Source of the DNA: Methylopumilus sp947499625
GTDB lineage: Bacteria > Pseudomonadota > Gammaproteobacteria > Burkholderiales > Methylophilaceae
Assembly: GCA_965234475.1 (NCBI GenBank)
Contig: OZ248397.1
Span: 1,054,001 to 1,118,000, forward strand
Reading direction: 5' to 3'
DNA: 64,000 nucleotides
Shown here: positions 51,512 through 60,805 of the stretch, in pieces
Layout: every line of letters begins with the position of its first letter
Position numbering within the stretch: the first letter of the stretch is position 1
The notes under the pieces: model-generated
The model's database searches: none
Seen by the model: the letters and a program-made list of their open reading frames with translations, nothing else
Told to the model about the DNA's origin: nothing
Position numbers and translations under genes: made by a program

Positions 51512-52771
51512 ATGCATTTATCTGAATTAAAACACCTCCCCATTGCACAACTTGTAGAAATGGCGATCACGGACGAAATCGAAAACGCGAGCCGCATGAG
51601 AAAACAAGATTTAATCTTTGCCATCTTAAAAAACAAAGCAAAAAAGGGGGATAGCATTTACGGTGATGGCACTTTAGAAGTATTACAAGATGGGTTTGGA
51701 TTCTTAAGATCGCCTGACACTTCTTACCTTGCAGGCCCTGATGATATTTATGTGTCACCTTCGCAAATCCGTCGTTTCAATCTTCATACAGGCGACACCA
51801 TTCAAGGTGAAATTAGAACGCCTAAAGATGGGGAGCGTTACTTTGCGCTTGTAAAAGTAGACGAAGTTAACAATGAAGCGCCAGAAAATACAAAGAATAA
51901 AATTCTTTTTGAAAACTTAACCCCCTTATTCCCAACGGTACCTCTCACGCTTGAAAGAGATATTAACGGCGAAGAAAATATTACAAGTCGTGTCATTGAT
52001 ATGATTGCGCCGATTGGTAGAGGTCAACGCGGCTTGATTGTAGCAAGCCCTAAAAGCGGGAAGACTGTCATGATGCAAAATATTGCGCATGCCATCACAT
52101 CGAATCATCCTGACGTATCTTTAATTGTGCTTTTAATTGATGAGAGACCAGAAGAAGTGACTGAAATGACGAGGTCTGTAAAAGGTGAGGTTGTTGCATC
52201 AACATTCGACGAGCCTGCAACACGTCACGTTCAAGTGGCTGAAATGGTTCTTGAAAAAGCGAAGCGTCTTGTTGAACATAAAAAAGATGTAGTGATTCTC
52301 TTGGATTCCATTACAAGGTTGGCAAGAGCATACAACACAGTAATCCCCTCATCCGGCAAAGTGCTTACCGGCGGTGTTGATGCCAATGCGCTTCAAAAAC
52401 CAAAGCGTTTCTTTGGTGCAGCCCGCAATATTGAAGAAGGTGGCTCGTTAACGATCCTCGCAACAGCTTTGATTGATACAGGCTCACGCATGGATGACGT
52501 GATTTACGAAGAATTTAAAGGTACCGGTAATATGGAAATTCATCTTGATCGTAAAATGGCTGAAAAACGACTCTATCCAGCGATTAATGTGAATAAATCA
52601 GGCACCCGTAAGGAAGAGCTTCTTATTCCTAAAGATAATTTACAAAAAATATGGGTGCTTAGAAAACTTCTACACCCTATGGATGACTTGGAAGCGATGG
52701 AATTCTTACTAGACAAGATTAAAGCCACTAAAAATAATAACGACTTCTTTGACAGCATGCGAAGGGGCTAA
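51512..52771 (+). CDS. rho: Transcription termination factor Rho
   Basis: Hexameric RNA helicase that ends transcription. Domains in order: N-terminal helical domain (MHLSELKHLPIAQLVEMA), RNA-binding cold-shock-like domain with EVLQDGFGFLRSPD, and the RecA-type motor with Walker A ASPKSGKTVMMQ, LIDERPEEVTEM, Walker B VVILLDSITRLARAYN and the Q/R-loop segment GGVDANALQKPKRFFGAARN. Length is 419 residues exactly as in E. coli. The leader between trxA and rho is C-rich. Confidence 0.98.
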   Translation: MHLSELKHLPIAQLVEMAITDEIENASRMRKQDLIFAILKNKAKKGDSIYGDGTLEVLQDGFGFLRSPDTSYLAGPDDIYVSPSQIRRFNLHTGDTIQGEIRTPKDGERYFALVKVDEVNNEAPENTKNKILFENLTPLFPTVPLTLERDINGEENITSRVIDMIAPIGRGQRGLIVASPKSGKTVMMQNIAHAITSNHPDVSLIVLLIDERPEEVTEMTRSVKGEVVASTFDEPATRHVQVAEMVLEKAKRLVEHKKDVVILLDSITRLARAYNTVIPSSGKVLTGGVDANALQKPKRFFGAARNIEEGGSLTILATALIDTGSRMDDVIYEEFKGTGNMEIHLDRKMAEKRLYPAINVNKSGTRKEELLIPKDNLQKIWVLRKLLHPMDDLEAMEFLLDKIKATKNNNDFFDSMRRG

Positions 52772-52784
52772 GAAGTAAAATTGA

Positions 52785-52813
52785 TTGATTTTTGGCCCTA
52801 AATCATTGATAAT
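52785..52813 (+). promoter_or_regulatory. Promoter of rpmE
   Basis: TTGATT (52785-52790), a 17-base spacer and GATAAT (52808-52813), with the start codon 32 bases after the -10. Both hexamers are close to the sigma70 consensus and the spacing is ideal. Confidence 0.65.
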
Positions 52814-52844
52814 ATGCATCTATTGAACTAAAGTTGGAAAAATT

Positions 52845-53045
52845 ATGAAAGCTGATACGCACCCAAATTACTCTGAAATTAATATCACATGTAGCTGTGG
52901 TAATAAATTCAAAACACAATCAACAGTTGGAAAAGATATGAGTATTGAAGTTTGCTCACAATGCCATCCTTTCTATACAGGTAAACAAAAGATTTTAGAT
53001 ACTGCAGGCCGTGTTGAGAAATTCAAACAAAAATATGGCATGTGA
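52845..53045 (+). CDS. rpmE: Ribosomal protein L31, zinc-binding form
   Basis: A 66-residue 50S protein. Cys16, Cys18, Cys37 and Cys40 (CSC and CSQC) give the zinc-binding C+ type. The segments DTHPNYSEI, CSQCHPFYTGKQKI and the end RVEKFKQKYG are family signatures. It has its own promoter and a strong terminator behind it, so it is a single-gene unit between rho and the glycosyltransferase. Confidence 0.97.
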   Translation: MKADTHPNYSEINITCSCGNKFKTQSTVGKDMSIEVCSQCHPFYTGKQKILDTAGRVEKFKQKYGM

Positions 53046-53063
53046 GGATTTATTCTTATTTCA

Positions 53064-53091
53064 AAAGGCAGCATAGGCTGCCTTTTTTTTT
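53064..53091 (+). terminator. Rho-independent terminator after rpmE
   Basis: Stem GGCAGC (53067-53072) / GCTGCC (53077-53082) with loop ATAG, flanked by AAAA and nine T. It lies before the ATG used for the next gene, which argues against the in-frame GTG at 53042 as that gene's start. Confidence 0.93.
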
Positions 53092-53095
53092 AAAT

Positions 53096-54727
53096 ATGCG
53101 ATTTCAACTTGATCACGACTGGCAAGATAATATGGCTACCCCAAGAAGCCGATTGGGCGAGCGGGCCAAAATTCATTCTTTTGTCGTTTTATGTATTATT
53201 TGGGTATTCGCAGGACTCTTTGGTCATGCGCCTTGGAAAGGCTATGAGACACAAAGTATCAGTGCGATTCATGCAGTACTGAATGGTCATATATTGGCAC
53301 CACTAGCTGCCAGTGAAGACACACTCATCAATCCACCCCTTTACTATTGGACAGGGGCCATCTTTGGCAAACTTCTCACACCTTTAATATCGCTTCATGA
53401 CGCAAGCAGACTGATCAATGCCTTGTGGATGGGGCTTACCATTCTGATGATAGGTATGCTGAATCGAGAATTATGGGGCACAGGCTTTGGAAGACAAGCG
53501 GCTCTCATTTTTATAGGTTCAGTGGGTCTTATTTTTAACGTGCATACGCTCATGCCTGGCATTGCAACATTAACAGGCCTCACCATGGCATTTTATGGTT
53601 TGGCTCTTTCTAAGAGACGTCCTTTTAGATCCGCCATACTTTTAGGTTTTGGCTTAGGCGTGAGTTTTTTATCAGGCGGGATCATGCCACTTCTTATTCT
53701 TATACTTTCAGCCCTGCTCTTACCTGCACTTTTTCAAGTATGGCGTACACGTCGTTATGCCTTAGTTCTAAGTTTAAGTCTGCTAGTGAGTCTGCCTTTT
53801 TTAATTTTATGGCCAGCGCTTCTATGGTGGTATCAACACGACATATTTATGAAGTGGATTAATCATTTCCAATTATTTAAAACACAAAATTATATTTTTT
53901 ATATCAAGAATCTTTCCTGGTTTGCCTGGCCAGCCCTCCCCCTAGCAGCTTGGGGTTTATGGAAATTTAGACGCAAGATATGGTCTCAAGCTAAATTTCA
54001 ATTGCCAATTATCTTTTTCGTATCTACATTCATTCTTAGCTCTTCTTATGCGAAAACGAATCAAGCATTCTTAATGCCATTTCTGATTCCGTTATCAACA
54101 ATTGCGGCGGGAAGTATTGAAAATTTAAGAAGAGGTGCTGCGAGTGCACTTAACTGGTTTGGTATTATTTTATTTTCGACCATTATTTTTCTCATCTGGC
54201 TCGGATGGAATGCCATGCTTACAGGCTTCCCACAAAAAACATATGAGCGTATGCAATTCTTAGCTCAAACCAACGAATCGCATTTCAATATTTTTATTTT
54301 AACCATTGCAATACTTTTGACACTGGTTTGGATTTTTTCTTTGGTTAAAACAAGAATTACAAATCGTTCATGCACCACAAACTGGTCTATTGGCCTCACA
54401 GTCAGTTGGGCGCTTCTCATGGCTTTATGGCTTCCATGGATTAATCACAAGAAAGATTTTAGTCCACTTTTTTTATCCATGGAAAAAGTGATGCAAGATA
54501 AAACTTGTCTCACGACGCACAACATCAATAACGCACAAATTGATTTGATTGATTATTATTTAAATATAAAAGCGACCAGGGAAGGCGATCGAGGCAATTG
54601 TCATTATTTACTCATTTATCAATTACAGAAAAAAGATCTTCCGCCGATTAGCGAAAAATGGAAACTTGTGTGGAATAAAAAACAGCCGGGCGATAAAAAT
54701 AATTACAAATTATTTTACAAAGAATAA
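53096..54727 (+). CDS. ArnT-like family 39 glycosyltransferase (membrane)
   Basis: A polytopic protein of 543 residues with about eleven predicted helices. The first extracytoplasmic loop has the GT39/83 pattern: GHAPWKGYETQSISAIHAVLNG and LINPPLYYW, with acidic residues expected to contact the polyprenyl-phosphate sugar. Such enzymes move a sugar from a lipid carrier onto lipid A, protein or another glycan; the substrate is not clear here. I start at ATG 53096 because the upstream in-frame GTG (53042) overlaps rpmE and the terminator; ATG 53132 (MATPRSRLGERAK) is a good alternative, having slightly better spacing to a GGCAAG. The soluble C-terminal tail is short. Confidence 0.8.
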   Translation: MRFQLDHDWQDNMATPRSRLGERAKIHSFVVLCIIWVFAGLFGHAPWKGYETQSISAIHAVLNGHILAPLAASEDTLINPPLYYWTGAIFGKLLTPLISLHDASRLINALWMGLTILMIGMLNRELWGTGFGRQAALIFIGSVGLIFNVHTLMPGIATLTGLTMAFYGLALSKRRPFRSAILLGFGLGVSFLSGGIMPLLILILSALLLPALFQVWRTRRYALVLSLSLLVSLPFLILWPALLWWYQHDIFMKWINHFQLFKTQNYIFYIKNLSWFAWPALPLAAWGLWKFRRKIWSQAKFQLPIIFFVSTFILSSSYAKTNQAFLMPFLIPLSTIAAGSIENLRRGAASALNWFGIILFSTIIFLIWLGWNAMLTGFPQKTYERMQFLAQTNESHFNIFILTIAILLTLVWIFSLVKTRITNRSCTTNWSIGLTVSWALLMALWLPWINHKKDFSPLFLSMEKVMQDKTCLTTHNINNAQIDLIDYYLNIKATREGDRGNCHYLLIYQLQKKDLPPISEKWKLVWNKKQPGDKNNYKLFYKE

Positions 54728-54731
54728 ATAC

Positions 54732-54944
54732 TCAAAGATGCTTTTGGATTGCATTAATCACAATCACTTCTAAACCTTTTCCTGCATTTTTTTCAACGTG
54801 CTCTTTAATTTGATTGCGCATAGGTGGCGCCCAAAATTTAGTGAGATGATTTGCAATTTCTTCCTTCGCTTTTTCTTGGTCTGGATAGGATTTAAAAAAA
54901 GAACCAATTTGGTTAGCCATCGTGACAAGTTGATCTATATTCAT
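54732..54944 (-). CDS. fdsD: NAD-dependent formate dehydrogenase delta subunit
   Basis: A 70-residue protein, MNIDQLVTMANQIGSFFKSY at the N-terminus and FWAPPMRNQIKEHVEKNAGKG in the second half, the signature of FdsD. FdsD is the smallest part of the soluble molybdenum formate dehydrogenase of the Cupriavidus type and helps assembly or stability. It is the last gene of the fds operon, two bases after fdhD. Confidence 0.92.
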   Translation of the reverse strand: MNIDQLVTMANQIGSFFKSYPDQEKAKEEIANHLTKFWAPPMRNQIKEHVEKNAGKGLEVIVINAIQKHL

Positions 54945-54946
54945 AA

Positions 54947-55765
54947 TTAATTTTTTGTAACTCTTTCAGTATAAGTATAAATCACATAATGATGGGCTCT
55001 TGCAAAGCCAATTAAACATAGTCCATATTTTAACGCAGATCGAATTGCAAGTCCCGTGGGCGCTGATATGGCAATCAGAGTTGATGCGCCTAACATCACT
55101 GTTTTTTGAACCATCTCATAACTCGCGCGACTTGTAGTAATCACAAAACCTTTATCATTAAAGCCTTTCTTTTGAAGGGCACCAATTAACTTATCCAAAG
55201 CGTTATGTCGGCCGACATCTTCCCGAACTAATTGAATTTCACCTTGTTCATTTGCCCATGCGCATGCATGCGTAGCACCGGTTTTCTTTTGGAGTGATTG
55301 TGTTGCGTTAAGCGTCTCGAGTGATTTTATAATCGCACTCTCTTTAACGATTAAAGTGTTATCTATCTTTTTTTCCGGTAATCTTAAAGCTTGATCTAAA
55401 TTTTCAGCACCACATAAACCGCAACCAGTTCTACCAAGAAGATTTCTGCGTTTATCTTTTAATGATTGAAAACACGCTGACGCAATTTCAATTTGAAGTT
55501 CAATACCCTTGGGTTGATGAATGACTTCAATACCATAAATATCACTTTTATTTTCAACAATACCTTCTGAAAAAGAAAATCCTAAAGCAAAATCTTCAAG
55601 GTCTGAGGGGGAGGCTAGCATCACTGCATGTGATATGCCGTTATAGACGAATGCAATTGGCACTTCTTCTGCAATGTCATCTTTTTCCATTGCTTTTGCA
55701 TTGCTTTTTAAAACTTCATAAGTGTTAAAACTATGTTCTGTATCAATAAAAAGATCTTGTGCCAC
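54947..55765 (-). CDS. fdhD: Formate dehydrogenase accessory sulfurtransferase FdhD (FdsC)
   Basis: Transfers sulfur to the molybdenum cofactor before its insertion into FdsA. The 272 residues show EVPIAFVYNGISHAVMLASPSDLEDFALGFSFSEG-like N-terminal motifs, the sulfur-carrying CxxC in GRTGCGLCGAENL, EDVGRHNALDKLIGA and TTSRASYEMVQK. It sits between fdsA and fdsD, exactly as fdsC in fdsGBACD of Cupriavidus necator. Confidence 0.95.
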   Translation of the reverse strand: MAQDLFIDTEHSFNTYEVLKSNAKAMEKDDIAEEVPIAFVYNGISHAVMLASPSDLEDFALGFSFSEGIVENKSDIYGIEVIHQPKGIELQIEIASACFQSLKDKRRNLLGRTGCGLCGAENLDQALRLPEKKIDNTLIVKESAIIKSLETLNATQSLQKKTGATHACAWANEQGEIQLVREDVGRHNALDKLIGALQKKGFNDKGFVITTSRASYEMVQKTVMLGASTLIAISAPTGLAIRSALKYGLCLIGFARAHHYVIYTYTERVTKN

Positions 55766-55774
55766 TTGTTAAAT

Positions 55775-58621
55775 CTAATGAATTTTTAATTCTTTAGATT
55801 TACCTACAAATTCAATTTGCTCTTCACTAAAATGTTGGTATTGCTTCTGCCAATCAGATAATTGTGTCACTTTATTTACCTGTACAGCTGTTACTTTAAA
55901 CTCAGGGCAGTTTGTTGCCCAATCAGAATTTTCTGTCGTGATGACATTAGCTCCTGATTCAGGATGATGGAATGTGGTGTAGATCACACCAGGTTGAACA
56001 CGTTCTGTAATTTGAGCCCTTAATACAGTCTCGCCTGACCGACTTACAACACCGACCCAATCACCTGACTGAATAGCTCTTTCTTCAGCATCGTGGGGGT
56101 GAATCTCAACTAAATCTTCTTCATGCCACGCAACATTTTTCGTTCTTCTCGTCTGCGCACCCACATTGTATTGAGAAAGGATTCTGCCAGTCGTTAGGAT
56201 CAGTGGATATTTCGGTGTCACTTTTTCTGAGGTGGGCACATATTCGGTAATAATAAATTTACCTTTGCCCCGCACGAATTCATCAATATGCATTGTCGGT
56301 GTTCCAAGAGGATGTTCGTCATTACAAGGCCATTGGATGCTACCTAATTCATCTAACTTCTTATAACTTACACCCCTAAATGTTGGTGTGAGTCTTGCAA
56401 TCTCATCCATGATGTCCGATGCGTGGCTATAGGCCATTTTGTAACCTAAGGCATTAGAAAGCATCTGTGTGATCTCCCAATCTTCATAGCCATTCTTAGG
56501 AGACATGACTTTCCTCACTCTAGAAATACGTCTTTCTGCATTTGTAAATGTGCCGTTCTTTTCTAAGAATGAAGAGCCTGGTAAGAATACGTGCGCATAC
56601 ATCGCAGTTTCATTTAAAAATAAATCTTGCACAATGACACACTCCATCGACTCTAATGCATGTGTTACATGCTGCGTATTAGGATCTGATTGTGCGATGT
56701 CTTCGCCTTCACAATAGAGAGCTTTAAATTGTCCTTCGATCGCGACATCTAACATATTAGGAATTCTTAAACCGGGTTCATTTTGTAATTTAACATCCCA
56801 TGCTTTTTCAAATAGAGCCAAAGTCGCTTTATCAGATACATGTCGGTAACCTGGGAATTCATGTGGAAACGATCCCATGTCGCAAGCACCTTGTACATTA
56901 TTTTGTCCTCTTAAAGGGTTAACCCCTACACCCTCTCGGCCAATGTTACCTGTCAACATAGCAAGATTAGCAATACCCATGACCATCGTTGAACCTTGAC
57001 TATGTTCAGTCACGCCTAATCCATAATAAATCGCAGCATTGCCACCTTTAGCAAAAAGTTTTGCAGCAGCTCTTACATCTTTAGCATCCACACCAGTAAA
57101 TTCACTCATCGCTTCAGGTGAATTTTCAGGCTTAATAATAAAATCTTTCCATACTTTAAATGCATCGTCTTCACAACGCGATTTAATGAAAGAATCGTCC
57201 ATGAGTTTTTCAGTGACAATCGTGTGAGCTAATGCATTCACGATAGCAACATTCGAACCAGGCTTAAGTTTTAAATGATAATCAGCTTTAATGTGAGGCG
57301 AGTTATCGACAAGATCAATAGCGCGAGGATCAACAATGATAAGCTTCGCACCTTCTCTTAAACGTCTTTTCATTTGTGATGCAAATACAGGATGGCCATC
57401 TGTTGGGTTAGCCCCAATAATCATAATCACATCCGAATGCATAACTGAATCAAAATTTTGCGTACCTGCAGACTCACCCAGTGTTTGCTTGAGTCCATAA
57501 CCTGTAGGTGAATGACACACGCGCGCGCAAGTATCAATATTATTATTACCTAATGCTGCACGGACTAATTTTTGCACTACATAAACTTCTTCATTCGTAC
57601 AACGTGAAGATGAAATAGCCCCTGCTGAATCACGTCCGTATTTTTTTTGAATGCGCTGAATTTCACTTGCTGCATAATTAATAGCCACATCCCATGTCAC
57701 TTTTTCCCAAGGATCATGAATACTTTTTCGAATCATAGGTGTGGTGATACGATCTTTATGTGTCGCATAACCCCACGCAAATCTTCCCTTAACACAAGAA
57801 TGTCCATGATTAGCACCACCATCTTTATTTGGTGTCATGCGAACTACTTCCTCGCCTTTCATTTCTGCATGAAATGAACAACCCACACCACAGTATGCGC
57901 AAGTCGTTGTGACGCTATGTTCTGGAACGCCTGCTTCAATAATCGTATTTTCAATGAGAGTTGCCGTTGGGCATGCTTGAACACAAGCGCCGCATGATAC
58001 GCATTCTGAATCTTTAAAATCTTTATTCCCTGCGGATACTTTTGAATCAAAACCTCGACCTTGAATGGTGAGGGCATAAGTACCTTGAACTTCTTCACAT
58101 GCTCTAACACATCTTGAACATACAATGCATTTAGACGGATCAAAAGTAAAATATGGATTCGAAGTATCTTTTTCGCTCTTTAAATGATTTTTACCTTCGT
58201 AGCCATAACGCACATCTCTTAAACCTACAGCACCTGCCATGTCTTGAAGTTCACAGTCACCATTTGTAGCACAAGTTAAACAATCTAAGGGATGGTCTGA
58301 AATATAGAGCTCCATAACACCGCGTCTAATATCAGCGAGTTTAGGCGTTTGTGTACGTACCTTAATGCCTTCAGCGACAGGGGTAGTGCATGAGGCTGGA
58401 TAACCGCGACGACCTTCAATTTCGACCAAGCAAAGACGACATGAGCCAAAAGGTTCCAGGCTATCTGTGGCACATAACTTAGGCACAGTGACCCCTGAAA
58501 TAGAGGCTGCATGCATGATGGACGTCCCTTCAGGCACCGAGACAGATACACCATCAATGGTTAACTGAATAGTCTTGTCTGAAGTTCTTTTGGGCGTTCC
58601 AAAATCTTTCACATCATCCAT
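55775..58621 (-). CDS. fdsA: NAD-dependent formate dehydrogenase alpha subunit (Mo-bis-MGD)
   Basis: Catalytic subunit oxidising formate to CO2. Domains: N-terminal 2Fe-2S (CRLCLVEIEGRRGYPASC, about 45-75), a NuoG-like His/Cys cluster (HPLDCLTCATNGDC), two 4Fe-4S ferredoxin motifs (CIVCSRCVRACEE; CVSCGACVQACPT), the 4Fe-4S of the catalytic core (CAYCGVGCSFH), then the molybdopterin domain with the Mo-ligand region ARVCHSPTGYGL (Cys ligand followed by the catalytic His), so a Cys and not a selenocysteine enzyme. The MGD-binding C-terminal domain ends about residue 910. Length is 948 residues, close to C. necator FdsA (about 959). Confidence 0.96.
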   Translation of the reverse strand: MDDVKDFGTPKRTSDKTIQLTIDGVSVSVPEGTSIMHAASISGVTVPKLCATDSLEPFGSCRLCLVEIEGRRGYPASCTTPVAEGIKVRTQTPKLADIRRGVMELYISDHPLDCLTCATNGDCELQDMAGAVGLRDVRYGYEGKNHLKSEKDTSNPYFTFDPSKCIVCSRCVRACEEVQGTYALTIQGRGFDSKVSAGNKDFKDSECVSCGACVQACPTATLIENTIIEAGVPEHSVTTTCAYCGVGCSFHAEMKGEEVVRMTPNKDGGANHGHSCVKGRFAWGYATHKDRITTPMIRKSIHDPWEKVTWDVAINYAASEIQRIQKKYGRDSAGAISSSRCTNEEVYVVQKLVRAALGNNNIDTCARVCHSPTGYGLKQTLGESAGTQNFDSVMHSDVIMIIGANPTDGHPVFASQMKRRLREGAKLIIVDPRAIDLVDNSPHIKADYHLKLKPGSNVAIVNALAHTIVTEKLMDDSFIKSRCEDDAFKVWKDFIIKPENSPEAMSEFTGVDAKDVRAAAKLFAKGGNAAIYYGLGVTEHSQGSTMVMGIANLAMLTGNIGREGVGVNPLRGQNNVQGACDMGSFPHEFPGYRHVSDKATLALFEKAWDVKLQNEPGLRIPNMLDVAIEGQFKALYCEGEDIAQSDPNTQHVTHALESMECVIVQDLFLNETAMYAHVFLPGSSFLEKNGTFTNAERRISRVRKVMSPKNGYEDWEITQMLSNALGYKMAYSHASDIMDEIARLTPTFRGVSYKKLDELGSIQWPCNDEHPLGTPTMHIDEFVRGKGKFIITEYVPTSEKVTPKYPLILTTGRILSQYNVGAQTRRTKNVAWHEEDLVEIHPHDAEERAIQSGDWVGVVSRSGETVLRAQITERVQPGVIYTTFHHPESGANVITTENSDWATNCPEFKVTAVQVNKVTQLSDWQKQYQHFSEEQIEFVGKSKELKIH

Positions 58622-58660
58622 ATATTGTCTCGAAATAAATCATTAAATCAACCTGTTAGT

Positions 58661-60214
58661 TTATGCCTTGGCCTCTTTTACATCAACCCCAAAGTCTTTA
58701 GGGAAATGATTTAAAGCACTTAAAACAGGGTAAGGCGTCATCCCGCCTAACGCACATAAAGAGCCATTAAGCATCGTGTCTGAAAGATCTCGAATTAATG
58801 TGGCATGTTTTTCAACATCTTTGCCCGCGATGATATGGTCCATCACTTCCACGCCACGAGTGGAACCTACGCGACAAGGGGTACATTTTCCGCAAGATTC
58901 AATCGCACAAAAATCAAAGGCATAACGCGCCATCTTTGCCATATTGACTGTCTCGTCAAACGCCACAATACCGCCATGACCTAAAATGGCCCAAATTTCA
59001 GAAAATTTTTCATAGTCGAGTGGCGTATCAAATTGAGATTCAGGTAAATAAGCCCCTAAAGGCCCGCCCACTTGAACTGCTTTAATTGGCTTGCCTGATA
59101 AAGATCCTCCACCAAAATCATATAAAAGTTCTCTTAAGGTCACACCAAAAGCTTTTTCAACAAGCCCAGTTCTTTTTAAATTACCGGCGAGCTGAATAGG
59201 CAGTGTGCCACGAGATTTACCCATACCAAAATCTTGGTAATACTTAGCACCCTTCGCCAAAATAATCGGAACAGTGGCTAATGAAATCACGTTATTGACT
59301 GCGGTAGGCTTACCGAATAAACCTTCGATTGCAGGGAGGGGTGGTTTAAATCTAACCAGCCCTCTTTTGCCTTCCAAACTTTCTAGAAGCGAAGTTTCTT
59401 CACCACAAATATATGCGCCTGCTGCACGTCTGACTTCTAAATGAAATGCATGACCACTCTTTAAAATATCATCACCTAAATAACCTGCGCTTTTAGCTTT
59501 TTCAATAGCTTCATTTAAAGTTTTTAATGCGTGAGGATATTCAGAACGTAAATAGATATAACCTTGTGAAGCCCCTACCGCAAGGCCTGCAATGATCATG
59601 CCTTCAATCAGGACGAAAGGATCACCTTCCATAATCATCCGATCTGAATAGGTTCCAGAATCACCTTCATCGGCATTACAGACAATATATTTTTGTGTCG
59701 CTTTGGTATCTAAGACTGTTTTCCATTTAATACCCGTCGGAAAAGCAGCGCCACCTCGGCCTCGCAAACCAGAGTCTGTCACTGTCTGAACAATCGCTTG
59801 CGGATTTAAATTGAGTGCATTTTTTAAACCTTGGAATCCGTCATGCTCAATGTATTGATCAATACTGGTGGGCTCAGTGATACCCATACGTGCAAAAGTT
59901 AAGCGCTCTTGTTTTTTTAACCAATCGATTTCTGATACAAGACCTAATGCAAGAGGATGCTTGCCGCCTTTAATAAAATCCGCATCAAATAATGAATTCA
60001 CGTCATTTGGATTGATAGGGCCAAATCCTATGCGGCCTCGAACTGTTTCTACTTCAACCAATGTTTCTAACCAAAATAATCCACGTGAACTATTTCGTAC
60101 GATTTGAATATCTAGCTTTCTAGCTTGGGCTTCTTTTGCTATCACTTCAGCAACTTGATCTGCGCCAAGGGATAATGCTGTGGAATCTTTCGATACAAAA
60201 ATTTTAATGCTCAT
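58661..60214 (-). CDS. fdsB: NAD-dependent formate dehydrogenase beta subunit (FMN, NADH site)
   Basis: Diaphorase-type subunit passing electrons from FdsA to NAD. The first about 110 residues are a thioredoxin-like 2Fe-2S-type domain without the full cysteine set; the NuoF-like core follows with GLRGRGGAAFPTGIKW (NADH/FMN), CNADEGDSGTYSDR, GAYICGEETSLLESLEGKRG and the 4Fe-4S motif ESCGKCTPCRVGSTRG, with the last Cys in SLCALGG. Length is 517 residues (C. necator about 520). It overlaps fdsG by four bases. Confidence 0.96.
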   Translation of the reverse strand: MSIKIFVSKDSTALSLGADQVAEVIAKEAQARKLDIQIVRNSSRGLFWLETLVEVETVRGRIGFGPINPNDVNSLFDADFIKGGKHPLALGLVSEIDWLKKQERLTFARMGITEPTSIDQYIEHDGFQGLKNALNLNPQAIVQTVTDSGLRGRGGAAFPTGIKWKTVLDTKATQKYIVCNADEGDSGTYSDRMIMEGDPFVLIEGMIIAGLAVGASQGYIYLRSEYPHALKTLNEAIEKAKSAGYLGDDILKSGHAFHLEVRRAAGAYICGEETSLLESLEGKRGLVRFKPPLPAIEGLFGKPTAVNNVISLATVPIILAKGAKYYQDFGMGKSRGTLPIQLAGNLKRTGLVEKAFGVTLRELLYDFGGGSLSGKPIKAVQVGGPLGAYLPESQFDTPLDYEKFSEIWAILGHGGIVAFDETVNMAKMARYAFDFCAIESCGKCTPCRVGSTRGVEVMDHIIAGKDVEKHATLIRDLSDTMLNGSLCALGGMTPYPVLSALNHFPKDFGVDVKEAKA

Positions 60215-60732
60215 GATGCGCGCTTTAAATCTGAAATAAGTTGATCTATTTTTTTATTATCTACTCGTCCATATACCTCTTCATCGATCATCACTGCAGG
60301 AGAGCATGCACAATTCCCTAAACAATAAATGGGCTCTAAGGTAATTGCGCCATCAGATGTGGTTTCATGAAAATCAATATTAAGATGCTCTTTAATATGC
60401 AATTCAAGCATCTCACTTCCCATTGCCTGACAAGATTCTGCGCGACAAACTTGTAGGATATGGCGGCCGGGTTTATGCGATCTAAAATGATGGTAAAAAG
60501 TCACAACACCATGGACTTCTGCAACTGACAAACTAAGTGCGCTGGAAATTAAAGGGTAGGCGATTTCCGGCACAAACCCTAAGTCGTCCTGGATAGCGTG
60601 CAAAAGTGGCAATAAGGCGCCAGGCATAGATTGATACTGCAAAATATGCCGATTAATACTCTTGTAATCTTGAGGATTTAAGACAAGGTCTTCCAACGAT
60701 ATCTCCAGATATTTCTTGAGCGCTTGTCTCAA
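60211..60732 (-). CDS. fdsG: NAD-dependent formate dehydrogenase gamma subunit
   Basis: NuoE-like 2Fe-2S subunit of 173 residues. Cluster ligands are in CRAESCQAMG and CLGNCACSPAVMI (C-x4-C and C-x3-C); the helical N-terminal part PGALLPLLHAIQDDLGFVP is typical. It is the first gene of the operon fdsGBA-fdhD-fdsD; a TATAAT occurs upstream on the minus strand within the 73-base divergent gap, but no convincing -35. Confidence 0.95.
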   Translation of the reverse strand: MRQALKKYLEISLEDLVLNPQDYKSINRHILQYQSMPGALLPLLHAIQDDLGFVPEIAYPLISSALSLSVAEVHGVVTFYHHFRSHKPGRHILQVCRAESCQAMGSEMLELHIKEHLNIDFHETTSDGAITLEPIYCLGNCACSPAVMIDEEVYGRVDNKKIDQLISDLKRAS

Positions 60733-60805
60733 GAGTAAAAAGTAGTATTATAAATTATCAAGATGTTTTTCACTTAAGTAATTTCATGATTGAGGGGCTA
60801 TAAAG

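Noticed and set aside
53042..53095. GTG start at 53042 for the glycosyltransferase
   Set aside because: It overlaps rpmE and would translate through the rpmE terminator hairpin; the encoded residues look random.
57859..58143. Minus-strand frame inside fdsA
   Set aside because: It lies in a second frame of the ferredoxin region of fdsA, which is intact; the cysteine content is a by-product.
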